64,000 nucleotides of DNA, taken from assembly GCA_047602295.1 (NCBI GenBank), contig JASGHP010000001.1:4340001-4404000 (forward strand). The letters are read 5' to 3'. Within the stretch, counting starts at the first letter, position 1. Every line of letters starts with the position of its first letter. Origin of the DNA: JACMLD01 sp047602295 (GTDB lineage: Bacteria; Bacteroidota; Bacteroidia; Chitinophagales; Chitinophagaceae). Of the stretch, positions 1 to 9,681 are shown piece by piece. A program made the position numbers and the translations under genes. The notes below the pieces were generated by a model that was given only the letters and a program-made list of their open reading frames with translations, searched no databases and was not told the DNA's origin.

Positions 1-949
1 CTTGCGGCCACCAATGTTTTTCTTTTACCAAATGATGTTGCGAAGGTTCGTATTCGTACCAAAGACCACCATCTGCATCTAATCCCTCTCTTGCTGCATT
101 TGCAATGTAGACTGCATATTTTTTTGTGAGTGCAATTAAATCAGCATCGTTAATGGATTCTGCTGCTTCCTGCAATAGCCATGCTGCTTCAATATCATGA
201 CCATAAGAAACAATATCGCCTTTTTGTTGCCAGTTTTCATCAAAGAACAAAATGAGGTGATTGCTTTTTTTATCGATAATATAATCAGCAAAATTCTGAA
301 GCAATCCTTTAATGCGTTCTTTCAGCAATTTATCCGGCCATATTTTGTAAAACGTACTATAAGCTTCTAAAATGTGCAAATGCGTGTTCATGGTCTTTTT
401 CTCATTGGCATCCTTCTCACTTAGTCTTATATCATCCATTGCTGTCCAGTCTTCTGCAAAAGCATCAAAGTAACCGGTGCGCAGATTATCGTAGCTATAT
501 TTCTCTATTAGTTTAAACAGCGTGATGGCATGTTGTTTAGCCTCATCATTATTGCTGGCGCGATAATATTCGCTGAATGCATATACAGCAAAAGCCTGTG
601 CGTAGATTTGTTTTTTTGGGTTAGACGAATTGCCTTTATAATCCACCGTCCAATAAACACCACCATATTGTTTATCTATAAAATGCTGGATAAAGTATTG
701 GTAAGCTTTTTCTGCAAAATGAAGATATTCCTGTTTGCCAGTGATGCTATAGGCTGCGGAGAAAGACCAAAGAATGCGGCTGTTTAAAACACTGCCTTTA
801 TCTGCCAGCATATCTGCATGGTTTGCATGATCTACTCTTCCCTTAAACCCTCCATAAGTTTCATCTATACCATACTGCATCCAATAAGATAAAATACGTT
901 CCAGCTCTGCTGACAGCTCTGTCTTTAACTGACCAATTAAATGCTTCAT
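1..949 (-). CDS. Cellobiose/mannobiose 2-epimerase, partial (cut by left edge)
   Basis: N-acylglucosamine/cellobiose 2-epimerase family ((alpha/alpha)6 barrel, cytoplasmic). The readable part starts with MKHLIGQLKTEL at 949 and runs about 316 codons off the left edge. It carries family landmarks: a RILWSFSAAY-type segment, NTHLHILEA, SYGHDIEAAWLL and, at the edge, KHWWPQ. The paired histidines and tryptophans of the last three segments are the known active-site region. In the Bacteroides fragilis mannan pathway this enzyme turns beta-1,4-mannobiose into mannosyl-glucose for the GH130 phosphorylase, which is the next gene upstream here (24-bp gap). That pairing supports mannobiose as the physiological substrate. 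An ATG 11 bp further upstream is out of frame, so 949 is the start. Confidence 0.9.
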   Translation of the reverse strand, partial: MKHLIGQLKTELSAELERILSYWMQYGIDETYGGFKGRVDHANHADMLADKGSVLNSRILWSFSAAYSITGKQEYLHFAEKAYQYFIQHFIDKQYGGVYWTVDYKGNSSNPKKQIYAQAFAVYAFSEYYRASNNDEAKQHAITLFKLIEKYSYDNLRTGYFDAFAEDWTAMDDIRLSEKDANEKKTMNTHLHILEAYSTFYKIWPDKLLKERIKGLLQNFADYIIDKKSNHLILFFDENWQQKGDIVSYGHDIEAAWLLQEAAESINDADLIALTKKYAVYIANAAREGLDADGGLWYEYEPSQHHLVKEKHWWPQ

Positions 950-973
950 CTTATAACCATTCTCTTACAATGA

Positions 974-2203
974 TTAATTACGCGTGCCTGCATGCTCACG
1001 TTCATTGTCACTGTTATTCTTTTTTGCCCGGTTTAGCACTTTGTTATTGTATATAATCTTCTTTAGTGTATTTACAGATGTGGCAGAAGAAAATCCATCT
1101 GCGGGTGTATTCACTACATAATCCAATAACCTGTCTACAGTAGTGGTAGCCACATGCAGCCTTGTATCTGATGATGCATAGTAAATGAATATCTTACCGT
1201 CTTCATCCATAATCCAGCCGTTGCTAAAAGCAACGTTAGACACATCTCCTATTCTCTCCTCTCCTTCTGGCGCCAGAAAATAACCGCCGGGCTTATAAAT
1301 CACTTTAGTGAGATCATTCAAATCTGTTACAAATACGTACAACACATAGCGCAACCCGGCAGCGGTATTGCGCACACCATGTGCCAGGTGCATCCAACCC
1401 AACTTTGTTTTTATAGGTGCCGGTCCTGCTCCGTTCTTTGCCTCATACACTGTATGATAAACTTTTTTATCTACAATCAGCTCTTCTGTTACTTCTGCAT
1501 TGGTGATACTTGCAGACAAACCAAAACCAATACCTCCACCCTTGCCTGCTTCTATAAAACTATCCTGCGGTCTTGTATAAAAAGCATATTTACCTTGCAC
1601 AAACTCCGGGTGCAATACTACATTGCGCTGTTGAGGAGAACGTGTTTTTAAATCAGCCAATCGCTCCCATGTCTTTAAATCTTTTGTGCGTACTATACCG
1701 CATTGTGCAATAGCTGCCGACTGATCTCCAGGAGGTGCAGCGGGATCTCTTCTTTCTGTACAAAACAAACCATACACCCATCCATCTTCATGCTGCACCA
1801 GGCGGATATCATAAATATTAGTATCAGGCACACTGGTTTCAGGTATATCTAATGGATAATCCCAAAACTGAAAATTATCAATACCATTATCGCTTTCTGC
1901 AATAGCAAAAAAAGATTTACGGTCTATACCTTCTACCCTTGCCGCTACCAAATACTTTCCATTCCATTTAATAGCACCGGCATTCATTACTGCATTTATG
2001 CCAAACCGCTCCATCAAATACGGATTGGTTTCAAAATTCAAATCATACCGCCAGAAAAGTGGTGCATGCGCTGCCGTTAGTACGGGATATTTGTACCGGT
2101 CGTAAATACCATTTCCGCCTTCCACTATTTTATTGGGCCTATGCAAGAGTTCTTCCTGAACTGCCTGCAGCAATGCCAGTCTCTTTTCAAAATTTTCTTT
2201 CAT
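974..2203 (-). CDS. 4-O-beta-D-mannosyl-D-glucose phosphorylase (GH130)
   Basis: A GH130 phosphorylase of 409 aa, close to the roughly 390 aa of the characterised B. fragilis enzyme. It would cleave beta-1,4-mannosyl-glucose with phosphate to mannose-1-phosphate and glucose in the cytoplasm. No signal peptide is present. Five-bladed propeller landmarks are visible: NAGAIKWNGKYLVAARVEG (about 74-92), the TNIYDIRL segment with Asp132 matching the family's catalytic acid (Asp131 in the B. fragilis protein), TERRDP with phosphate-binding-type arginine, and a HPEF motif. The gene lies between the symporter and the epimerase in the same orientation, with 50- and 24-bp gaps, so one transcript is likely. 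GH130 subfamilies differ in acceptor; the epimerase neighbour favours mannosyl-glucose over mannosyl-GlcNAc. Confidence 0.92.
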   Translation of the reverse strand: MKENFEKRLALLQAVQEELLHRPNKIVEGGNGIYDRYKYPVLTAAHAPLFWRYDLNFETNPYLMERFGINAVMNAGAIKWNGKYLVAARVEGIDRKSFFAIAESDNGIDNFQFWDYPLDIPETSVPDTNIYDIRLVQHEDGWVYGLFCTERRDPAAPPGDQSAAIAQCGIVRTKDLKTWERLADLKTRSPQQRNVVLHPEFVQGKYAFYTRPQDSFIEAGKGGGIGFGLSASITNAEVTEELIVDKKVYHTVYEAKNGAGPAPIKTKLGWMHLAHGVRNTAAGLRYVLYVFVTDLNDLTKVIYKPGGYFLAPEGEERIGDVSNVAFSNGWIMDEDGKIFIYYASSDTRLHVATTTVDRLLDYVVNTPADGFSSATSVNTLKKIIYNNKVLNRAKKNNSDNEREHAGTRN

Positions 2204-2253
2204 CGTGTTTCTTTTTAGGTCTTGTCAGGATATTGCTAATTATTTATTGGTGG

Positions 2254-4101
2254 TTAATTCTCCAATTTGTTCCACCATGTTTTTTTAAGAATGATAATTA
2301 TTAAAGCAAGTATTACAATTGTTATCAGCAATGGCAGCTTTAGCCACAGCACCACATACATTGGCAAAATTGTGAGACACAACTGGGCTATAATTCCTAA
2401 GACCACATTAAACATATCCCGCTTGCAATCTTTATTTCCAGTAAAAGAAGGATCAGTTGCCAATACAGTATCGTGCACCGGTTTCCAAAAGCCCCAGGGT
2501 TTTACTGTTTTATAAAACGACACCAATACATCCATTTCTGTTGCCGGCGCTGCATATGTACCTATGATGCAACCCGCCAGTGAAATAAGAAATATAACAG
2601 GCCAGTAATACAAATCGAGGCCAGTAATAACGCCGGTTGATTTCAACACTGCCAATGCAATAGCAGGTATAATGCCTGCAAGCATTCCCCAGAAAAAGCC
2701 ATTTGCATTGAAACGCCACCAATACCATTTAAACATATTGGATGCGATGTAGCCGCCGTATAATCCTCCTACAATCCATTGCAATACGGTGTTTACGTCT
2801 TTTACAAAAACACCTAATAAAATACCTACCAGCACTACCAGCAATCCCACCAGGTAATTCATGTTCATAATCTTTTTTGTGCTGGCAGCAGGGTTTACAT
2901 ACTTCAGGTAGATATCATTTACAATGTATGCCTGTGCAGCATTCACTGTTCCCGAAAACGTACCCATAAATGCGCCTAACAAACCAGTAAGCACCAAACC
3001 GAGTATACCTGCGGGAAGAAAATCATTAATGGCAGCAGGCAATACTTTCTCAAAATCTGTTCCGCCACCGGCAGTGCTTACATCCATTTGGTTATAATAC
3101 AGCAACCCAAGAATTGTTAAACCAATTATCATAGCATACCTAACAGGCAATAATATGATAGACACAAAGCCGCTCATCTTGGACGCTTCCTTGGGAGAAC
3201 GGGTGCTTAATATTTTTTGCATGTCGTAATTAGGTGCCGGACCTGCAAGACTTGCAAACACACCTTTAAACAACATCATCATAAAGAACACCGTAAACAA
3301 CCCAAATCCATCGTCTTCAATTTTTTTATTGGCTGCCGGTATGATATTTTGCCAATCCAGGTTTAAATGCCATCCAAAAAACGGATTGTACCAACCTTCC
3401 GGCACATTCAAATGATTTCCTGCGCTGTGCAAATGCTGGCCTGCAATTACAGCAATGGAAAGACAGGCCACCGTCATTATCAAATACTTTATAAAATCTC
3501 CCAACACAATGCTGTGCATGCCGCCCAATACCGAATAAAACATGGCAAACAGCGAAAACACAACACCATAAAAATGCGGTACCCATTGCGCAGATACATT
3601 AAATGGCACATAGGCTTTCACCATATCCCAGGGAATAAATATTTCTATAAACTTTCCCAGGCCAACAAAACCATATGCCAAAAATCCGAAACAACTTAAC
3701 AGCGCAAATGCCACCACCACATTGTGAGATGACTTTACACCCTTATCTGTTTTTCCAAACCGGCTGGCCAGCCATTCTGCACCAGTACTTGCATTGGAAC
3801 GACGCAGCCATTTGGACAAGAACATCATTAAGATTACCTGGTTGAATACCGGCCATAGCCAGGGTATCCAGATACTCTTCATACCATAAATAAAACAGAG
3901 TGATACCATCCACATAGTGCCGCTGATATCAAACATGTCACTGGCATCACTCATGCCAAGCATATACCATGGCAATGATTTGCCGCCCAGCAGATAGCTT
4001 TCCTTGTTTTGTTTTGCTTTTTTCCTGAACCAAAATCCCAATGATACCATTAGCACCAGGTAAAGAACAATAATAGCAATGTCAATAGCGTGTAATTTCA
4101 T
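2254..4101 (-). CDS. Sodium:solute symporter (SSS family), probable mannobiose importer
   Basis: A 615-aa inner-membrane protein with about 13-14 hydrophobic segments. It opens with a helix (HAIDIAIIVLYLVLMVSLGFW) followed by KKAKQNKESYLLGGKSLPWY, a segment typical of the SSS/SGLT family. Another typical region is the MLGMSDASDMFDISGTMWM stretch, matching the first unwound helix that lines the sugar/Na+ site. The gene sits between the GH26 mannanase (125-bp gap) and the GH130 phosphorylase (50-bp gap). The equivalent B. fragilis mannan cluster also has a symporter here. Mannobiose as substrate is an inference from context; the sequence alone shows only a Na+/sugar-type symporter. Confidence 0.88.
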   Translation of the reverse strand: MKLHAIDIAIIVLYLVLMVSLGFWFRKKAKQNKESYLLGGKSLPWYMLGMSDASDMFDISGTMWMVSLCFIYGMKSIWIPWLWPVFNQVILMMFLSKWLRRSNASTGAEWLASRFGKTDKGVKSSHNVVVAFALLSCFGFLAYGFVGLGKFIEIFIPWDMVKAYVPFNVSAQWVPHFYGVVFSLFAMFYSVLGGMHSIVLGDFIKYLIMTVACLSIAVIAGQHLHSAGNHLNVPEGWYNPFFGWHLNLDWQNIIPAANKKIEDDGFGLFTVFFMMMLFKGVFASLAGPAPNYDMQKILSTRSPKEASKMSGFVSIILLPVRYAMIIGLTILGLLYYNQMDVSTAGGGTDFEKVLPAAINDFLPAGILGLVLTGLLGAFMGTFSGTVNAAQAYIVNDIYLKYVNPAASTKKIMNMNYLVGLLVVLVGILLGVFVKDVNTVLQWIVGGLYGGYIASNMFKWYWWRFNANGFFWGMLAGIIPAIALAVLKSTGVITGLDLYYWPVIFLISLAGCIIGTYAAPATEMDVLVSFYKTVKPWGFWKPVHDTVLATDPSFTGNKDCKRDMFNVVLGIIAQLCLTILPMYVVLWLKLPLLITIVILALIIIILKKTWWNKLEN

Positions 4102-4226
4102 GTAGTATACTGCAATCGTTATATAGCCTTGGTCTTATATAGCCGTTTCAACTTTTATTTATTGGTTGTTGCATTGAACACAAAATACTAAAACCATCCC
4201 TAACAACTCTTTATAACCCTCTCCGT

Positions 4227-5345
4227 TTATTTTTTATACAGATTTTGCTTTGCAACATCTTTTTGAAAAAGCGTTCGTTCATTCTTGTAAAACAACTCAA
4301 AGTCCGGTGCAGACGCCTGTCCTTTATAAGGAACATAAAATTCATAATTGCCATTGGCAGATTTGCCGGCGTTGCGCCATGCCAACGCATATGATATCTT
4401 ATGTTTACCAATAGCAGGTAGCAAAGCATTTGTCCACCAGGTGCTGTCTGGCAATGTGCCATAACCAAACTCTGTCAAAGCCGGTATTTTATTTCTTTCA
4501 GTTGCTATCTTTTCTAACGTAGTTAAACTCTTGTCTGTTTCCGCAATAAATTTTGCATTGTCTGCTCCGCGTTGATAGATATCAAAACCAATTACATCTA
4601 CCCATTCATTACCGGGAAAACGCTCCAGGTATTCTTCTTCATTGGCAAACCTGTCAGTATTGAAAGCATACAGCAGGTTGTGCACTTGTTTGTTATTCCT
4701 TAGATAAGTTTCAGTAAACTGGTACAATTGCTTTAGCTCTTCCGGCGTACAAAGATTTTTTCCCCACCAAAACCAGCTTCCATTCAGCTCATGAAATGGC
4801 CGGAAGATAACAGGGATGGCTTCACCGTTTTTTCCTTTAAGACTTTGCATAAACGCAGCCAGTTTATCAAGCCAACTTGTATACAATGCATGTTTGCTGC
4901 CACCGGGAATAATGGAAGCAACAGTACCCGGCACCGCATCCCATGCTGATTTGCCGGTAAGCGCATTGGTAAAATGCCAGCTTATAGTGATAACACCTCC
5001 ACGTTGATAACCTGCAGCAATAAACTGTTTCATTTTATCGAAAGGAACGCCATCCAGGTTTTTGGTACTATCCAGTTCAAGATGCCCAAGCTCCCATCCA
5101 TACACTGCCGGATAATCGCCGGTTACTTCTTTTATATCGCTGTTGCCATCAACATATTTCCAATTGACGCCATAAGCCAAATCGTCCTGGTGACCAAACA
5201 TATACCCAACCGATAGATTCTTCTTCAGGTTTTGATATAGCCTTATCGTTTCAATGGTTGCATTTTTATCGCAAGGCAAATCCTGTGCACTGCAAAACAT
5301 TTGCGCACAAATAAATAGTAGTAATAAGAGCAGCCTCATCATCAT
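4227..5345 (-). CDS. Endo-beta-1,4-mannanase, GH26
   Basis: A 372-aa secreted mannanase. The N-terminus (MMMRLLLLLLFICAQMFCSAQ) is a signal peptide with likely cleavage after Ala20. The catalytic domain fills the rest as a TIM barrel. Both GH26 catalytic glutamates are visible: acid/base Glu186 in FRPFHELNGSWFWWG, and nucleophile Glu292 in ALTEFGYG. The GHQDDLAYG segment near residue 51 is also typical of the family. It is the first gene of the leftward mannan operon and would release mannobiose outside the inner membrane. The cysteine of CSAQ is not followed by a typical Bacteroidota lipoprotein sequence, so periplasmic or secreted placement is more likely than a lipoprotein. No carbohydrate-binding module is seen. 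Confidence 0.93.
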   Translation of the reverse strand: MMMRLLLLLLFICAQMFCSAQDLPCDKNATIETIRLYQNLKKNLSVGYMFGHQDDLAYGVNWKYVDGNSDIKEVTGDYPAVYGWELGHLELDSTKNLDGVPFDKMKQFIAAGYQRGGVITISWHFTNALTGKSAWDAVPGTVASIIPGGSKHALYTSWLDKLAAFMQSLKGKNGEAIPVIFRPFHELNGSWFWWGKNLCTPEELKQLYQFTETYLRNNKQVHNLLYAFNTDRFANEEEYLERFPGNEWVDVIGFDIYQRGADNAKFIAETDKSLTTLEKIATERNKIPALTEFGYGTLPDSTWWTNALLPAIGKHKISYALAWRNAGKSANGNYEFYVPYKGQASAPDFELFYKNERTLFQKDVAKQNLYKK

Positions 5346-5677
5346 TATTGGTTTAGTAAAAGCAGGAAGACCGTTTTGCAGAAAGAAGAAAGGCAGCGGT
5401 TGAGGGCATCAACAAGCTGAATAATTGCGGCATTCTTTCATACAGCAGCTTCATGGCAAATTTAAAAACAATGCCTATCGAAAAGCTAGTACTTTTTTAC
5501 CTTTATATTATACTATTTACCTTGTTTAAGAAGCCGTACCTTGCCACAAGCTAAATATCAGCCTTAATAAGTAAATATTCACAGATTTTGCCAAACCAGT
5601 ATAATTATACTATTTTTACCCAGGTTTGAACATTTTAAGTCAACCCCATTACCAAGACCTGATTGCAACTCTGCTAT
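5346..5677. promoter_or_regulatory. Divergent promoter region with a 12-bp direct repeat
   Basis: This 332-bp gap separates the mannanase operon (leftward) from the AraC regulator (rightward). The 12-mer ATTATACTATTT occurs exactly twice in the same orientation, at 5507-5518 and 5604-5615, each followed by an ACC. The 97-bp centre spacing is close to nine helical turns. Such paired sites are typical of AraC-family operators, but binding is inferred. CAAATTTA at 5457-5464 reads TAAATTTG on the minus strand and fits the Bacteroidota -7 element TANNTTTG for the mannanase operon. No convincing -33 element accompanies it. Confidence 0.35.
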
Positions 5678-6562
5678 ATGCTAAAAAACACTTTAAAAGA
5701 AATCACCCCTCTTACGCAGGCCGACTGCTTTACTTTATTCTCTCGTTTAAAAACAGATTTTGATTTTCCGCTTCACTATCACGAAGAATACGAACTGAAT
5801 TTTATTAACAACGCGAAAGGTGCAAAACGTGTAGTGGGAGATCATATGGAAGAGATAGACGACATGGAATTGGTGCTGGTTGGCCCTAACCTGATGCATG
5901 CATGGTTTACACACAAATGCAAGAGCCGCGAAATACATGAAGTAACCATACAGTTTCATAAAGATCTTTTTGATGACAAACTCTTGCGCAGAAATCAATT
6001 GAGTTTTATAAGAGCCATGTTTGATAAATCTACACGTGGCATTTCTTTTTCTAAAGAAACCATACAGCAACTTGCACCACGCATATTAGAGCTTAACAAA
6101 AAACATGGTTTTGATTCTGTACTGGAACTGATTTCTATATTGCATGATTTTTCTACCTCCCGCAATATGCGCATGTTGTCTGATACATCATTCAACAATT
6201 CAGAACATTCATTTTACAATAGCCGTCGTGTAGAGAAAACGATGGAACACATCAATCAGAATTTTCACAAATCAATTAAACTGAGTGAAGTGGCCAAGTT
6301 GTCTAACATGACAGAAGCTGCTTTCAGCCGTTTCTTTAAAACAAAAACCGGCATGACGTTTATTGATTGCCTCAATGAAATAAGATTGGGCAACGCATCC
6401 CGCATGCTGATTGATACTTCACAATCTGTTGCAGAGATAGCTTACCATTGTGGTTTTAATAACATCTCCAATTTCAACCGCATCTTCAAAAAGAAAAAAG
6501 GAACAACACCAAAAGATTTCAGGGAAAGCTATTCAGGCACGGGCACAAGGATATTTATTTAG
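5678..6562 (+). CDS. AraC-family transcriptional regulator of the mannan operon
   Basis: A 294-aa regulator starting at ATG 5678; a TTG five codons upstream gives a longer frame but is less likely. The N-terminal half is cupin-like (FPLHYHEEYELNFI near 25-40 is a ligand-binding jelly-roll strand). Residues about 190-290 form the two helix-turn-helix AraC DNA-binding domain, with KLSEVAKLSNMTEAAFSRFF and the second-helix signature SVAEIAYHCGFNNISNFNRIF. It is divergent from the mannanase operon across a 332-bp gap, so it most likely senses a mannan-derived sugar and controls that operon. The nearby Sus operon has its own hybrid sensor. The ligand is unknown. Confidence 0.88.
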   Translation: MLKNTLKEITPLTQADCFTLFSRLKTDFDFPLHYHEEYELNFINNAKGAKRVVGDHMEEIDDMELVLVGPNLMHAWFTHKCKSREIHEVTIQFHKDLFDDKLLRRNQLSFIRAMFDKSTRGISFSKETIQQLAPRILELNKKHGFDSVLELISILHDFSTSRNMRMLSDTSFNNSEHSFYNSRRVEKTMEHINQNFHKSIKLSEVAKLSNMTEAAFSRFFKTKTGMTFIDCLNEIRLGNASRMLIDTSQSVAEIAYHCGFNNISNFNRIFKKKKGTTPKDFRESYSGTGTRIFI

Positions 6563-6635
6563 GAGGAAGTCAATGGCTGATGTAGTGATGACTTATTTCT
6601 TCTGGATTAAATGTTTAGTCTTTTATTTAATCCCT

Positions 6636-7712
6636 CTACCAATTTTTCAATTCCTTTAGGTAAGCTGTTAACTCAGCAGCTATTTGCTGATGCTCTTCTA
6701 AATCTGGATGAGAATCGCAACCATTGTGATAACGTTTTGAAAAGAAGTATTTGCTCACTTTTTTATCACCAGAATTATTAGCGGCGTTTACAATAGCTGT
6801 AAGATATTGCTTCATCACCATTACTAATTTCTCATCTGCCATGGGACTGGTTAAACAAACAATAGAAGCTCTTGCATACTGCGCTCTTACCTGTTTTATA
6901 AATGCAACATAATTATTGCAAAATGTAGTGGAGTCTTGTATGCCATCGTTCTGCCCAAGGCAAATTGTTACAATATCGGGTTGGTAGTTTTTGAAATTCC
7001 ATGCAATGCTATCGCGGCGCATATTTACTTTATCAAACACCTGTGGCATGATGATACCGATATTGCAGCAACTGTGCATTAACCCAATACCAGAAACAGA
7101 AGTTAAATGATAAGCAGCATTTAAATTTCTGGCGGTAGCAGCGCCATAGCTCATATAAGCATTGTGCTGATCTTGCCACACGCCTTTGCCACAGGGTATT
7201 TCAGATAAGTCACTTCCTGTACCGCAGGTAATTGAATTTCCAATAAACTCAATCTTACGAACTGGTTTTGCAGGCAGCTTCTTAAGACCAGCGCATTTCA
7301 AACCAATAAAATCTATATAACCGGTTCCTGCCTCGGTGTTTTTGCAAATGAGAATTGTATGCTCGCCCAATGATAAATCTTTACCTGCGTCAATTTCATT
7401 TTTCTTTGCAGAAAGCTGTATCCTAACTGGTTTCAGATTGTCTATTACAATTTCAATATAGTTATGCGTCTTTGCATCTGGCATTTCATCATTTATCAAT
7501 ACAAAACATTTGCTGCCTGTAAACTTTGCTTTTACATAAACACCCGGCATCCAGTAACGCGGTGCTTCGGGGTTGCTAAAATCTATTCTGCCTGTATATT
7601 GAAAACGCTGGTCGTTGGCTTTAAATAATTGTAAAGAAGCAGGGTCTGGCTGCAACGCCAAACCCTGCGTAAAAAAACCAAAAACTGCTGCGATGAGAAA
7701 AAAGATTTTCAT
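6636..7712 (-). CDS. CE2-type two-domain acetyl esterase (glucomannan/xylan deacetylase)
   Basis: A secreted 358-aa esterase. The start at 7712 is chosen because MKIFFLIAAVFGFFTQGLA is a clear signal peptide; upstream in-frame codons add 41 unlikely residues. Residues about 25-145 form a beta-sandwich domain, and 150-358 an SGNH hydrolase. The catalytic serine is Ser160 in FIGNSITCG, the oxyanion Asn255 sits in LGQND, and Asp333/His335 lie in the CDSHPD motif. This layout is that of CE2 esterases, which remove acetyl groups from 6-O positions of glucomannan and related polymers. It is last in the Sus operon, 132 bp after the GH-A lipoprotein. Deacetylation before mannanase attack fits the locus. 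Exact substrate preference cannot be read from sequence. Confidence 0.85.
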   Translation of the reverse strand: MKIFFLIAAVFGFFTQGLALQPDPASLQLFKANDQRFQYTGRIDFSNPEAPRYWMPGVYVKAKFTGSKCFVLINDEMPDAKTHNYIEIVIDNLKPVRIQLSAKKNEIDAGKDLSLGEHTILICKNTEAGTGYIDFIGLKCAGLKKLPAKPVRKIEFIGNSITCGTGSDLSEIPCGKGVWQDQHNAYMSYGAATARNLNAAYHLTSVSGIGLMHSCCNIGIIMPQVFDKVNMRRDSIAWNFKNYQPDIVTICLGQNDGIQDSTTFCNNYVAFIKQVRAQYARASIVCLTSPMADEKLVMVMKQYLTAIVNAANNSGDKKVSKYFFSKRYHNGCDSHPDLEEHQQIAAELTAYLKELKNW

Positions 7713-7844
7713 TGTATTGCTTAAACTAAAATAGTTGTAGTGCATATGCAAAGAAACCGCTTTACGCAAATGAATACTGACACTATTCCAGCTTATTCTT
7801 GACGATACTTTGCAATCTTGCTTTATTAACAGCATTGCAAGCTC

Positions 7845-9596
7845 TTATCTTTTGTCTACCACCGTATATGCTACACTTTTAGCAGGCAATGTTATTTTAA
7901 TGCCATTAGCTGCTGTGGTTGCATTCATAGCAATAGTTGTATAAGAGCCTGAAGGGCCACCCGCAATGTTATTTGCCGGCCCATTGCCATTTACGTAAAC
8001 CATTCGTGAGAACTCTCCATTGTCTGTTCCACCTTTAAGCTGGTAATAATAAAACTGGCTGCCCGGTGTAAAATAATCAAACTTAATCTCTACTGTTTTT
8101 TCTGCAGTGCCTGTGTTCACCAATACAACTCCTTTTTGCCCGCTTGAGAATGATGTAGCAATGCTTACAATATCTGTGCTGCCAACAACTGTTGAACCAA
8201 GCAACCTGTCGCCGGTTGTTTTTTGAAAATAGTACATGTAATAAAATGCCGGCCGGGGATTCCATTGCGCAACGCCGGGTTCATCTGCCATGCTGAAAAA
8301 ACCATGATCGTCTCCGTTATCCCAACCATTTGCCAAATCCCAACGAACCGCTGCACCATAAGTGTTATTTAAGAATTGACCCAGCGTAAGAACAGAATGA
8401 ATGCCCGCAACATTTGAAACATTTTGCTTGCTGCCGCTTGCAAATAAATTCCATTCTGTCATGGCAATTGGCTTCTGCAATAAACCTGCATTTGTCAAAC
8501 CTGCCTTTACATAGTTCTTAACTGTAAGCGGAACCGTAGATGCAGACGCAAAAATGGTAGATGCAGGAGAATTCTCCATGTACGGTGTAAAGTAATTGTG
8601 CACTGAATAATAATCGGCTGCATTGCCTGCTTCAGCGAAATAACCAGCGTTCCATGTTTTGATAGTACTGGTATTCCAGCTTTGCGGGTCTGAATCATAC
8701 AACACAGCGCCAATTTTTATATCAGCCCCGGTTTCAAGTGCGGCTTTGCGCATACTATCTGCAAACACTTTAAAATGCTTGCCATACAATGCACCGGTAA
8801 CAATTTCCGGCTGGCCATCTTTATTAGCTGCCGTATTAATCCTGTAACCTGCTTCCCAATCGCCGAAACATTCATTGCCAATTTCCCAATATTTGGTTCT
8901 GCCTTTATCATACCTCACCCAATCTGCTGCAAGATGCGCAGCAGTAGCAACAGGGTTTGCGCTTGTACCGTAACGAGCATATCCATAATTTACAGTAAGC
9001 AACCCGATGCTGTTTGTTTTTTGCAGCAAATCATAATAGCCATCTATGCTAAAAGTCCAGCTCTCGCTATTTTTTCCATACCAATAACCTGCTGCGGACT
9101 TAACACCAGAACCATTTAATAAACTGTCTGGTGAATTTACAACACCTGCTCTATTACCTGCATTAAAAAAGAAAACATCGCTTACACTACCTGCAGGCCC
9201 TCTTATAATTTTGGGCTGATAGTTGGCAAGATGATTCATCAATACAGCTTGTGTATTTAATTGTCCGCACCATAAATTGGAGTTGTTGCCAAAATAATTG
9301 GGTGCAATCTTAGTAATTACATTGCCTGTATTTACCGTTACCGTAACAGTTGCTGTTCCGGTACTCAACGCTTGCGAACTTGTGCTTGTGGGCACCGTAA
9401 AACTTTTTGGCTGCCAGTTATCCATAAAAAAACCAATTGTACTTGCAATGGAAGGGTCTGTTGGAATAGTATCTGCAGCCGGTGTAACAGGCGTTACCGG
9501 CGTATTAGTAGATGTAACGCTTTTTTTACAAGATGCAAAAAGAAGAAACGCCATTAAAAAAAGCTGCATTGTTGTATAATTGATTTTGTGCTGCAT
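7845..9596 (-). CDS. Surface lipoprotein glycoside hydrolase, clan GH-A-like, family unassigned
   Basis: About 583 aa from ATG 9596 (a second usable ATG is at 9569). The start region ends in LFASCKK, a lipobox with Cys23, followed by a Pro/Thr-rich linker, so the protein is probably anchored in the outer membrane. The central region looks like a TIM barrel. YWEIGNECFG carries a probable acid/base Glu242, and PIAMTEWN a probable nucleophile Glu381, resembling arabinofuranosidase-type clan GH-A enzymes (GH51, GH39, GH79, GH30). The last 110 residues look like a beta-sandwich. It lies between a glycan-binding lipoprotein and the acetyl esterase in the mannan locus, so a role on a mannan or side-chain linkage is likely. 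I could not assign it to a CAZy family. Confidence 0.7.
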   Translation of the reverse strand: MQHKINYTTMQLFLMAFLLFASCKKSVTSTNTPVTPVTPAADTIPTDPSIASTIGFFMDNWQPKSFTVPTSTSSQALSTGTATVTVTVNTGNVITKIAPNYFGNNSNLWCGQLNTQAVLMNHLANYQPKIIRGPAGSVSDVFFFNAGNRAGVVNSPDSLLNGSGVKSAAGYWYGKNSESWTFSIDGYYDLLQKTNSIGLLTVNYGYARYGTSANPVATAAHLAADWVRYDKGRTKYWEIGNECFGDWEAGYRINTAANKDGQPEIVTGALYGKHFKVFADSMRKAALETGADIKIGAVLYDSDPQSWNTSTIKTWNAGYFAEAGNAADYYSVHNYFTPYMENSPASTIFASASTVPLTVKNYVKAGLTNAGLLQKPIAMTEWNLFASGSKQNVSNVAGIHSVLTLGQFLNNTYGAAVRWDLANGWDNGDDHGFFSMADEPGVAQWNPRPAFYYMYYFQKTTGDRLLGSTVVGSTDIVSIATSFSSGQKGVVLVNTGTAEKTVEIKFDYFTPGSQFYYYQLKGGTDNGEFSRMVYVNGNGPANNIAGGPSGSYTTIAMNATTAANGIKITLPAKSVAYTVVDKR

Positions 9597-9681
9597 AATG
9601 ATTTTATAAAAATGACTCCCTACTGCTTGCACTATTGTGTGCCGCAGGCATTTTTGTAATGCTGAACAATATTTTATCTGC

